Source: Candidatus Zixiibacteriota bacterium
Lineage (GTDB): Bacteria; Zixibacteria; MSB-5A5; JAABVY01; JAHJOQ01
NCBI GenBank assembly: GCA_024275215.1
Contig: JAJRZO010000012.1
Span: 1-5,538, forward strand
Length of the DNA: 5,538 bases
Direction of reading: 5' to 3'
The notes beneath the pieces were generated by a model, which did not search any database, was not told where the DNA came from, and saw nothing but the letters and a program-made list of their open reading frames with translations. The position numbers and the translations under genes were made by a program. Positions 1 through 4,952 of this stretch are shown piece by piece. Numbering within the stretch: position 1 is the first letter of the stretch; the number at the start of each line of letters is the position of its first letter.

Positions 1-10
1 AAATAAGTAG

Positions 11-37
11 CGTCATTCCCGCGCAGGCGGGAATCCA
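11..37 (-). repeat. REP-like hairpin repeat, copy 1
   Basis: Read on the minus strand this copy begins TGGATTCCCGCC and ends GGGAATGACG. It folds into an 8-bp stem (ATTCCCGC with GCGGGAAT, 15-22 and 27-34) around a 4-nt loop. It lies head to head with copy 2, 20 bp away, giving a larger inverted pair (11-83). The core ATTCCC-N8-GGGAAT matches the form of the neisserial dRS3 repeat, but similar hairpins occur in many unrelated bacteria, so no relationship is claimed. Such paired short palindromes are typical of REP/BIME sequences spread by RAYT-type transposases; no transposase is present here. Confidence 0.75.
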
Positions 38-57
38 TTGAATGCGTTGATGTTAAA

Positions 58-83
58 TGGACCCCCGCCTTCGCGGGGGCGAC
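58..83 (+). repeat. REP-like hairpin repeat, copy 2
   Basis: This copy begins TGGACCCCCGCC and ends GGGGGCGAC. It has a 7-bp stem (62-68 with 73-79) and the loop CTTC. Relative to copy 1, the stem bases change from AT pairs to GC pairs on both sides, so base pairing is kept while the sequence differs. It is inverted relative to copy 1 and has the same orientation as copy 3. Confidence 0.72.
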
Positions 84-222
84 AAAGCCAGAACTCCACT
101 TGTGTAAATCAAAGCTTTTGAGACAACCTCTGGACATCTGCAGTGCACAAGATATGAAGAAATATTTTGCTTCATGGATTGATTTACAAGCGGCAGGTTG
201 AAGAGCCTTCCGTGTTCGTAGA

Positions 223-249
223 TAGATTCCGACTTTCGTCGGAATGACA
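223..249 (+). repeat. REP-like hairpin repeat, copy 3
   Basis: This is a diverged copy of the same family, flanked by TAGATTCC and GGAATGACA. The 8-bp stem ATTCCGAC (226-233) pairs with GTCGGAAT (238-245) around the loop TTTC. The inner stem bases differ from copies 1 and 2 but still pair, as expected if the folded structure is what is conserved. The 140 bp between copies 2 and 3 contain no gene I can support, only an imperfect inverted repeat (99-112 and 179-190) enclosing a small hairpin (154-175). Confidence 0.62.
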
Positions 250-304
250 CATCATCGGTATTTTGTTCACACACTTGTGCAAGTCGGAACTGTGCTCCGA
301 CAAA

Positions 305-325
305 CGCAAAGGCACAGCCTCTGCG
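305..325 (-). terminator. possible terminator of the HDOD gene
   Basis: About 75 nt past the stop codon of the minus-strand HDOD gene, the transcript can form a 9-bp stem, CGCAGAGGC with GCCTTTGCG, around a TGT loop. The one non-Watson-Crick position is a G-U pair in the minus-strand RNA but would be an A-C mismatch in plus-strand RNA, so the fold fits the minus strand better. Only a short T run (TTTG) follows, and a second hairpin (GTCGGA with TCCGAC, 283-301) comes next. This is a weak intrinsic terminator at best. Confidence 0.33.
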
Positions 326-398
326 AATACTTAATTGGCTGAAGATATGATATATTTCTGGAATGGGAGTACGAATTCAGTCTGAATATTTTCTATTG

Positions 399-1724
399 TC
401 AGTCAGGTGGCAGAAAGTAGTCCGGCTCGTTCTGCATCTTTTCAAGGCGGTTTTTAATGCGATCATCAATATTGAGCGCGTTGGATTCCACGAAGCGGTC
501 GATTTCCTCGAAGGTTGAAATTTCTCTCATCTCGCGCATAACTGCTGTCACTTTCTTAATTGCGTCCTGAACAAGTTTGTCCGTCGGGACGACCTCATCA
601 ACAAGCTTGTCGATTTTGCTTTGGTCATGCAACATGCTCAGGAATTGTACTTTGCCTGAAATGATACAAAGCGCATTATTCAGGTAATGAGATAGTGTTG
701 CAAGAGCAATGTCTCTTGCTGAATCAGCCGCTTTGCGACGTTCTTTTTGTAGTGATTCCGCTGCCAGTTCTTCACGTTCTCTATAGAGCCGCTGAATCAC
801 CTCGAAGGATTTCCAGATTTCCTGATTCGCTTTGCTCAGCAGGCTTTCAGCATCACCAATATCGATTGCGAGATTGTTGGCCAGATCAATAGTTTCCATC
901 AAAGCATCTTTGGTTATTGTGCTGATGGTTTCGGAGTCGATCTCAAATAATTCTATCAACTGGTTGATGGTTTTGAGCCTCTTTTCATTCTGGCACTCAT
1001 ACTGATGCAGGCCGTCACGAGTCAGGAGAGCGGCAAGTTTGATGATGTTCGACAGGTTCTTTTTATTCTCTATTGAATAGACTTCGTGGTGATTTCTTAT
1101 TGCATCCATGATGCTTGTGGGAAGATACCATGATTGTGTCAAATGGTAGCCCAGTTCACAGTGATCCATACCGATTATTTCCCGCTCAGCATCGCTGAGC
1201 ACTGCCCCTTTGCTGACTTTGTTCACGACTTCCTTGTAATCATCAGGATAATGCTGTACAAGATACATGATACCGACATCTGCGAGAAGTCCCACGATAA
1301 GGGCTTCTTCGGTCTGTTCGGGACAGACAGTCTGAGCAATCTTTTCAGAAGTTGATGCGAGTGTAAGTATATATGCGAATAGCTCCTGTGCGCTCAATCC
1401 TGTTGACGATGCGATCCTCTCCGGATGGAATATGGATGATGCAAGGGCAAAACATTTGACTGTAGTAACGCCAAGAATGGAAACCGCCTGATTTATGCTG
1501 GAGACCTCCCGGGGACGTGAATAGAATGCTGAATTGGCCAGACGCAGTATTTTGCTCGCGAGCGATGGGTCTTTGAGGATGATCCGGCTGAGTTTCTTCG
1601 ATGAAAAGTCCTCTTTTCTGGTTTCTTCGAGTAACTCGGATAGAACCTGTGGCATAGAAAACAGGCTGCCTTTAGTGGCTATTTCATCGACAATCGAAAT
1701 TGTGTCCATAGTACCATTGTTCAT
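399..1724 (-). CDS. HDOD-domain signalling protein with C-terminal H-box-like helix
   Basis: This 441-residue cytoplasmic protein has no signal peptide or membrane segment. Residues about 18-215 form an HDOD domain, a catalytically degenerate HD-fold module found in bacterial signalling proteins. Diagnostic stretches are DPSLASKILRLANSA (52-66), INQAVSILG (77-85), GLLADVG (145-151), GMDHCELG (185-192) and AIRNHHE (208-214). The usual HD pair reads Ala148-Asp149, so the metal site is incomplete and an adapter role is likelier than hydrolysis. A mostly helical linker with a charged, coiled-coil-like stretch (about 300-340) leads to TLSHYLNNAL (343-352), which resembles the H-box of histidine kinases with His346 at the phospho-acceptor position. 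No N, G1 or G2 ATP-binding boxes follow and the protein ends about 90 residues later. The ATG at 1724 is preceded 7 nt upstream by GGGTG, a moderate ribosome binding site. It is transcribed away from the TauE/SafE gene. The HDOD call is firm; the H-box reading is inference. Confidence 0.9.
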   Translation of the reverse strand: MNNGTMDTISIVDEIATKGSLFSMPQVLSELLEETRKEDFSSKKLSRIILKDPSLASKILRLANSAFYSRPREVSSINQAVSILGVTTVKCFALASSIFHPERIASSTGLSAQELFAYILTLASTSEKIAQTVCPEQTEEALIVGLLADVGIMYLVQHYPDDYKEVVNKVSKGAVLSDAEREIIGMDHCELGYHLTQSWYLPTSIMDAIRNHHEVYSIENKKNLSNIIKLAALLTRDGLHQYECQNEKRLKTINQLIELFEIDSETISTITKDALMETIDLANNLAIDIGDAESLLSKANQEIWKSFEVIQRLYREREELAAESLQKERRKAADSARDIALATLSHYLNNALCIISGKVQFLSMLHDQSKIDKLVDEVVPTDKLVQDAIKKVTAVMREMREISTFEEIDRFVESNALNIDDRIKNRLEKMQNEPDYFLPPD

Positions 1725-1812
1725 TTTTTTACACCCGGCATATACCTGTTATGTCGGAAGAAATCGTATTGTGTTGATGATTATTGCTACAATTCTTCAA
1801 CACTGTTTCGTA

Positions 1813-1828
1813 TTGAACACGTGTGCAA
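1813..1828. promoter_or_regulatory. 16-bp palindrome, candidate operator in divergent spacer
   Basis: TTGAACACGTGTGCAA is an inverted repeat centred between 1820 and 1821. Seven of its eight base pairs match (only A1816/G1825 fails), with a perfect 8-bp core ACACGTGT. It sits midway in the spacer between the divergent HDOD and TauE/SafE genes, where a dimeric regulator could act on either or both. No regulator gene is adjacent, so the binding protein is unknown. A chance palindrome cannot be excluded. Confidence 0.4.
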
Positions 1829-1864
1829 CAGCAGACATGCTGTTTCATCTGTGATCGGTTCTGG

Positions 1865-1893
1865 TTGCCTCTGTCGAACTCGATTAGTATTGT
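1865..1893 (+). promoter_or_regulatory. candidate sigma70-type promoter of the TauE/SafE gene
   Basis: TTGCCT (1865-1870) and TATTGT (1888-1893) are separated by exactly 17 bp; each matches the sigma70 consensus at four of six positions. Transcription would start near 1900, leaving a leader of about 27 nt that carries the GGAG ribosome binding site. The same TATTGT hexamer appears in the candidate promoter of the lipoprotein gene at 4862. Support is by consensus only. Confidence 0.33.
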
Positions 1894-1926
1894 TGTCGGG
1901 AGTTTTTCGTTTCACGGAGATGTTGC

Positions 1927-2682
1927 TTGGACTGGTATCTTTATCCGATGGTGATTGCGGCAGGATTCCTCGCGGGTTTTATCAATACACTTGCGGGAAG
2001 CGGTTCTCTTGTGACGCTCCCTCTGCTGATATTCGCCGGTCTCCCCGCCGGTGTTGCCAACGGTACGAACCGTGTCGCTATTTTGCTCCAGAATGTTGTT
2101 GCAGTAGGCAGTTTCCGACAGCAGAGGATGCTCAGTTTCCGGAGAGGACTTATACTTGCTGTTCCGGCGATCATCGGCGCAGTAATCGGTGCGCAGATCG
2201 CTGCCGATTTGGATGAAATCGTCATGCGGCGTGTTATCGGTGGCCTGATGGTCGTGATGCTGATAATGCTGATTGTCAGGCCGAAGCGATGGCTTGCGAG
2301 CATGCCGGAGAAGCTTGACAGAAATCCGGACTGGATACAATACATAGTTTTCTTTGCGATAGGATTCTATGGCGGTTTCATACAGGCTGGGGTCGGCATA
2401 TTTCTACTCGCAGGACTTGTGCTCAGTGCCGGATATGATCTTGTTCGCGCCAATGCTGTGAAACTCCTGATAGTTTTATGCTTTACGGTGTTCGCTCTCG
2501 CTGTCTTTATCCTGAACGATCAGGTTCGCTGGCTTGTCGGACTTGTGCTTGCGATTGGCAATATGTCCGGCGCGTGGGTTGCATCGAGAATGGCAGTAAA
2601 ACGCGGCGCGGAATTTGTCCGATTGGTTCTAATCGCTGTTGTGATTGTATCAGCAATTGTGCTGCTTGGATCCCAGAGTTGA
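1927..2682 (+). CDS. TauE/SafE family permease (probable sulfite/organosulfonate or other anion exporter)
   Basis: This is a 251-residue polytopic inner-membrane protein, the usual length for the TauE/SafE (formerly DUF81) family, whose characterised members move sulfite, sulfoacetate or related anions. The N-terminal signature is clear: AGFLAGFINTLAGSGSLVTL (12-31), then GLPAGVANGTNRVAILLQN (38-56). The second half repeats the pattern as GFYGGFIQAGVGIFLLAGLV (146-165), consistent with the internal duplication of the family. Hydrophobic stretches suggest seven or eight membrane segments, with a charged loop at about 119-136. The frame is closed upstream by a TAG at 1885 and contains no in-frame ATG near the start. 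TTG at 1927 is the best start because GGAG (1916-1919) lies 7 nt before it. An ATG at 1920 belongs to another frame. Substrate cannot be read from sequence, and no sulfur-metabolism gene is nearby to help. It is divergent from the HDOD gene and appears monocistronic. Confidence 0.9.
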   Translation: MDWYLYPMVIAAGFLAGFINTLAGSGSLVTLPLLIFAGLPAGVANGTNRVAILLQNVVAVGSFRQQRMLSFRRGLILAVPAIIGAVIGAQIAADLDEIVMRRVIGGLMVVMLIMLIVRPKRWLASMPEKLDRNPDWIQYIVFFAIGFYGGFIQAGVGIFLLAGLVLSAGYDLVRANAVKLLIVLCFTVFALAVFILNDQVRWLVGLVLAIGNMSGAWVASRMAVKRGAEFVRLVLIAVVIVSAIVLLGSQS

Positions 2683-2744
2683 ACAGAATACATGGTATTG
2701 TCGTGGGCAAAAGACCTGACAGCACATGAACTGATGAACGATAT

Positions 2745-2896
2745 TTAATCTCTAAGTTCATTGATTTCCCGTTCCAGTTCTTTTAGTCCGGCATTACATC
2801 ATCAAACTCCGCAAAAGTAACATCAATTTTTGTGTAGTTAAAAAGCGAGTTATGGAAGAGAATGAACCACTTCTTTTCTCTGTGGAATCTCCTCAC
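2745..2896 (-). pseudogene. possible decayed 3' end of a minus-strand gene
   Basis: On the minus strand an open stretch (2896 to 2783) reads as a plausible peptide ending FAEFDDVMPD and then a stop. A one-base shift at that point continues as LKELEREINELRD and a TAA at 2745, a heptad-like charged helix typical of a protein C-terminus. Upstream, the reading is broken by a stop at 2897-2899, and no convincing start or ribosome binding site is seen. This may be the remnant of a small gene after a frameshift and loss of its 5' part. Low complexity and short length mean chance is a serious alternative, and no family is recognised. Confidence 0.22.
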
Positions 2897-2921
2897 TCAA
2901 TACTTCTTTACAACATCATCC

Positions 2922-2950
2922 TTTACAACTCAGTTCACCTTCTCTATACT
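2922..2950 (+). promoter_or_regulatory. sigma70-type promoter of the antiporter gene
   Basis: TTTACA (2922-2927) and TATACT (2945-2950) are separated by 17 bp, and each matches the sigma70 consensus at five of six positions. This is the best promoter in the window. Transcription would begin near 2957, giving a leader of about 36 nt that includes GGAGG. A second TTTACA lies 15 bp upstream within a direct repeat of CTTTACAAC (2906-2914 and 2921-2929). This position supports independent transcription of the antiporter. Confidence 0.6.
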
Positions 2951-2992
2951 TAACCGCCCGATCCATTCGTCAGGTGTCTCGGAGGGCGCATT

Positions 2993-4234
2993 ATGAACGT
3001 TTTTGCCGTGTTTGCCATATTTATTTCTATTGCCGCGGTGGCGAGTTATATCAATTACAGATATATCAAGCTGCCGACTGCGATCGGATTGATGTTCATT
3101 GGGTTGACTATGTCACTCGTAATGATCGGTCTCGGCAGTATCGGGATCGACATCGAGAGTTGGGCGACACGATTCCTTGGGAGTATCGATTTCGGCGAGA
3201 CCCTGATGAAAGGCATGCTCAGTTTCCTTCTGTTCGCAGGTGCTCTGAAGATCAACATAAACGATCTCGCTGATAAAAAATGGATCATCAGTCTGCTTGC
3301 AACCGGCGGTGTAGTCATGACAACGATCCTCGTCGGTATTGTCTCATATTACACACTTCACATGCTTGACATTTCCATTCCATTCATGTACTGCCTTGTT
3401 TTCGGCGCTTTGATCTCACCGACAGATCCGGTCGCTGTCATGGCATTGCTCAAATCTGTCGGCGCGCCCAAATCACTCGAAACCAAGATTGCGGGCGAAT
3501 CACTTTTCAATGACGGCGTCGGAGTCGTGATATTCACTGTCCTGCTTGAACTCGCGATTGAGAGCGGGCAAATCTCATTCGGTAATGTCGCATTACTATT
3601 TGTCGAGGAGGCAATCGGCGGATTCGCATTCGGACTTGTGATAGGATATATTGCATATCGACTACTGAAAAATGTCGATGACCACAGTGTGGAGATATTG
3701 TTGACTCTCGGACTCGTCTGCGGCGGCTATGCTCTCGCATCTGTGCTGCATGTTTCGGGGCCGATTGCCACAGTTGTCGCCGGACTTCTGATCGGCAACT
3801 ATGGACGGCGATTCGCAATGTCAGAGACTACACGCGATCATCTCGACAAGTTCTGGGAACTGGTCGATGAAACACTGAACGCTGTCCTGTTCGTTTGGAT
3901 CGGATTCGAGATACTTGTGTTGTCGTTCAAACTGGATTATCTACTTGCGGGAATTGTTGTGATTCCCCTGGTGCTCATTGCACGATTCATCAGTGTTTCC
4001 GCGGCAATTCACACATTGAAGTTATTCAGGCGCCGATTCAGCGATGGTGCGATCAGGATACTGACATGGGGCGGACTCAGGGGAGGAATCTCCATCGCTC
4101 TTGCGCTCTCGATACCTTCAGGTGCAGAGCGCGATCTTATCGTAGCCATCACCTATGTAGTCGTTGTGTTTTCGATAATCGTGCAGGGTCTGACAATCAA
4201 GAAAGTTGTCCAAAAGTCAATTGCCGAATCGTAA
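2993..4234 (+). CDS. NhaP-type (CPA1 family) Na+/H+ antiporter
   Basis: This 413-residue inner-membrane protein, with about 12-13 hydrophobic segments, should exchange cytoplasmic Na+ (or another monovalent cation) for protons in pH and salt homeostasis. CPA1 hallmarks are all present. ISPTDPVAVM (141-150) supplies the TDP unwound helix with Asp145. GESLFNDGVGVV (168-179) supplies Glu169 and the Asn173-Asp174 ion-binding pair. Arg331 in LIARFISV is at the position of the conserved helix arginine, and WGGLRGGISIALAL (359-372) is the GLRGG signature. The Asn-Asp pair, rather than Asp-Asp, indicates the electroneutral CPA1 type over CPA2. The Asp145-Asp174 spacing of 29 residues equals that of archaeal NhaP1. 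The protein ends shortly after the last helix and lacks a cytosolic regulatory tail. The ATG is preceded by GGAGG (2981-2985) at a 7-nt spacing. No partner gene lies adjacent; spacers of 310 and 718 bp isolate it. K+ as substrate is possible. Confidence 0.94.
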   Translation: MNVFAVFAIFISIAAVASYINYRYIKLPTAIGLMFIGLTMSLVMIGLGSIGIDIESWATRFLGSIDFGETLMKGMLSFLLFAGALKININDLADKKWIISLLATGGVVMTTILVGIVSYYTLHMLDISIPFMYCLVFGALISPTDPVAVMALLKSVGAPKSLETKIAGESLFNDGVGVVIFTVLLELAIESGQISFGNVALLFVEEAIGGFAFGLVIGYIAYRLLKNVDDHSVEILLTLGLVCGGYALASVLHVSGPIATVVAGLLIGNYGRRFAMSETTRDHLDKFWELVDETLNAVLFVWIGFEILVLSFKLDYLLAGIVVIPLVLIARFISVSAAIHTLKLFRRRFSDGAIRILTWGGLRGGISIALALSIPSGAERDLIVAITYVVVVFSIIVQGLTIKKVVQKSIAES

Positions 4235-4390
4235 CATACATCCAAAGAATATTATGATAATCCGGTACATACTCTTCGCTCTCAGGCTGTGATGTAATTA
4301 GTTCTATTGCATGGTTTCGTTTGGTCACACTTTCAATCTGCTCGAGGGTAAGCCCACATGAAACAGGTAATTTCTTTTTTAGTGTGTAAA

Positions 4391-4417
4391 CTGGCAGAGG
4401 ATGTATCTCTATGCCAG
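4391..4417. other. imperfect hairpin at the left edge of the palindromic element
   Basis: CTGGCA (4391-4396) pairs with TGCCAG (4412-4417), and the interior has further partial complementarity around a GT turn. It lies about 155 nt past the antiporter stop codon and just before the repeat cluster. No T run follows on the plus strand, so it is not a convincing terminator for the antiporter; no better terminator was found between 4235 and 4390. Confidence 0.35.
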
Positions 4418-4428
4418 TCAGGAATCCC
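4414..4428 (+). repeat. GTCAGGAATCC repeat, left half copy
   Basis: CCAGTCAGGAATCCC is a partial copy of the arm of the full palindrome that begins seven bases later, in direct orientation with it. It lacks the closing arm. It mirrors the half copy at 4695-4710, giving the cluster an outer boundary. Confidence 0.5.
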
Positions 4429-4434
4429 TATGCG

Positions 4435-4458
4435 CCGTCAGGAATCCTTTCCTGACGG
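4435..4458 (+). repeat. 24-bp palindromic repeat, copy 1
   Basis: The arms CCGTCAGGAA and TTCCTGACGG form a perfect 10-bp stem around the loop TCCT. The same 24 bp occur in exact reverse complement at 4643-4666, about 184 bp away. Identity over 24 bp including the asymmetric loop shows that the two are copies of one sequence and not independent hairpins. No T run follows on either side, so an intrinsic terminator role is not indicated. Confidence 0.82.
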
Positions 4459-4640
4459 TCCTGAATGATGATACATAGTCGCAACCGGTAAGATTCTGAA
4501 GTCCATGGAGATTTTTCACATCAACATCAACATAGTATAGTAATGGCGTTATTCGAGTACTACTGCAAATGCTGGGAAGGATAGTATTGATTTGCCGGTT
4601 CACGCCGACTGGTGTTGTATAGGATATGACTATGACCGGG

Positions 4641-4668
4641 TGCCGTCAGGAAAGGATTCCTGACGGCA
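4641..4668 (-). repeat. 24-bp palindromic repeat, copy 2 with extended stem
   Basis: This is the exact reverse complement of copy 1 (core 4643-4666), with flanking TG and CA extending the perfect stem to 12 bp (TGCCGTCAGGAA with TTCCTGACGGCA, loop AGGA). With copy 1 it bounds a 184-bp internal segment. Confidence 0.82.
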
Positions 4669-4694
4669 CACAGAAACGGCATACAACGGTACTC

Positions 4695-4710
4695 AAGGAT
4701 TCCCGACGGT
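4695..4710 (-). repeat. GTCAGGAATCC repeat, right half copy
   Basis: AAGGATTCCCGACGGT matches the loop and right arm of repeat copy 2, except for a T-to-C change and the terminal base. It is the mirror image of the half copy at 4414-4428. The left arm of the palindrome is missing. Confidence 0.5.
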
Positions 4711-4838
4711 TTACAAAATCATGAGGACATACCAATTTACACATTCTTCTGGACATTATCGCATTGACATGAGACTGAATCCGGTCTTGACTCGCATAGT
4801 TGAACCTGTATATTTGACTTAATGTCAAAACTTAAACG

Positions 4839-4867
4839 TTTACAGAGGTTGTAGCGGATTGTATTGT
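4839..4867 (+). promoter_or_regulatory. candidate sigma70-type promoter of the lipoprotein gene, with overlapping inverted repeat
   Basis: TTTACA (4839-4844) and TATTGT (4862-4867) are spaced by 17 bp, matching consensus at five and four positions. Transcription would start near 4874, leaving a leader of about 79 nt. An inverted repeat, ATTGT-CCG-ACAAT (4863-4875), with an alternative pairing GATTGT (4858-4863) to ACAATC (4871-4876), overlaps the -10 element and start point, where a repressor or an RNA 5' hairpin could sit. Confidence 0.42.
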
Positions 4868-4941
4868 CCGACAATCGCCGGAGAGATTACTACTTCGTGG
4901 AAATTGAAGCATGAAGATAGTTTATCCGGGGGTTCCAACCC

Positions 4942-4948
4942 AGGAGGT
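4942..4948 (+). promoter_or_regulatory. strong ribosome binding site of the lipoprotein gene
   Basis: AGGAGGT is a full match to the anti-Shine-Dalgarno sequence and fixes the ATG at 4953. A small hairpin, GGGTT-CC-AACCC (4930-4941), ends directly before it. Confidence 0.8.
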
Positions 4949-4952
4949 AGTC

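Larger units (their letters stand above)
4411..4710. mobile_element. nested inverted-repeat (MITE-like or long-palindrome) element
   Basis: Three pairs of inverted repeats nest around a common centre near 4550. The outer pair is CCAGTCAGGAATCCC (4414-4428) with the complement of AAGGATTCCCGACGGT (4695-4710). The middle pair is two exact reverse-complement 24-bp palindromes (4435-4458 and 4643-4666). The inner pair is AACCGGTAA (4483-4491) with TTGCCGGTT (4592-4600). Near the middle, TAGTA (4533-4537) opposes TACTA (4558-4562). The segment encodes nothing I can support and has no transposase, so any movement would be in trans. It may instead be a cluster of REP-like repeats that accumulated by insertion. 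No target-site duplication was recognised at the edges. Confidence 0.4.

Noticed and set aside
53..274. 73-residue minus-strand reading frame with a GTG start
   Set aside because: Both ends are translated REP-like repeats (SPPRRRGSI and DVSFRRKSES), and there is no ribosome binding site; repeat read-through explains it.
1534..1854. 106-residue plus-strand frame antisense to the HDOD start region
   Set aside because: It is a shadow of the HDOD gene that runs into the divergent spacer, with no ribosome binding site and no domain.
2726..2761. ATGAACT/AGTTCAT stem after the TauE/SafE gene as a terminator
   Set aside because: It has only seven pairs around a 22-nt loop and no following T run.
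2852..2953. 33-residue plus-strand frame from an ATG upstream of the antiporter
   Set aside because: It has no Shine-Dalgarno sequence, runs across the antiporter promoter, and has low-complexity composition.
4250..4260. ATTATGATAAT as an antiporter terminator
   Set aside because: It is a five-base AT-only stem with a one-base loop and no T run; it would not be stable.
4418..4603. 61-residue minus-strand frame with a GTG start inside the palindromic element
   Set aside because: Its C-terminus is the translated repeat (RKGFLTAHRDS), the start lies in the inner inverted repeat, and no ribosome binding site is seen.
4414..4710. CRISPR-like array of GTCAGGAATCC repeats
   Set aside because: Copies are few, inverted relative to one another, unevenly spaced and without similar-length spacers or cas genes.
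4646..4828. 60-residue minus-strand frame with a TTG start
   Set aside because: It ends inside the 24-bp palindrome, lacks a ribosome binding site, and shows no recognisable domain.
4814..4828. TTGACTTAATGTCAA as a -35 element or operator
   Set aside because: No acceptable -10 hexamer lies 16-18 bp downstream, and the palindrome arms are only five bases; the TTTACA/TATTGT pair 25 bp later is better.
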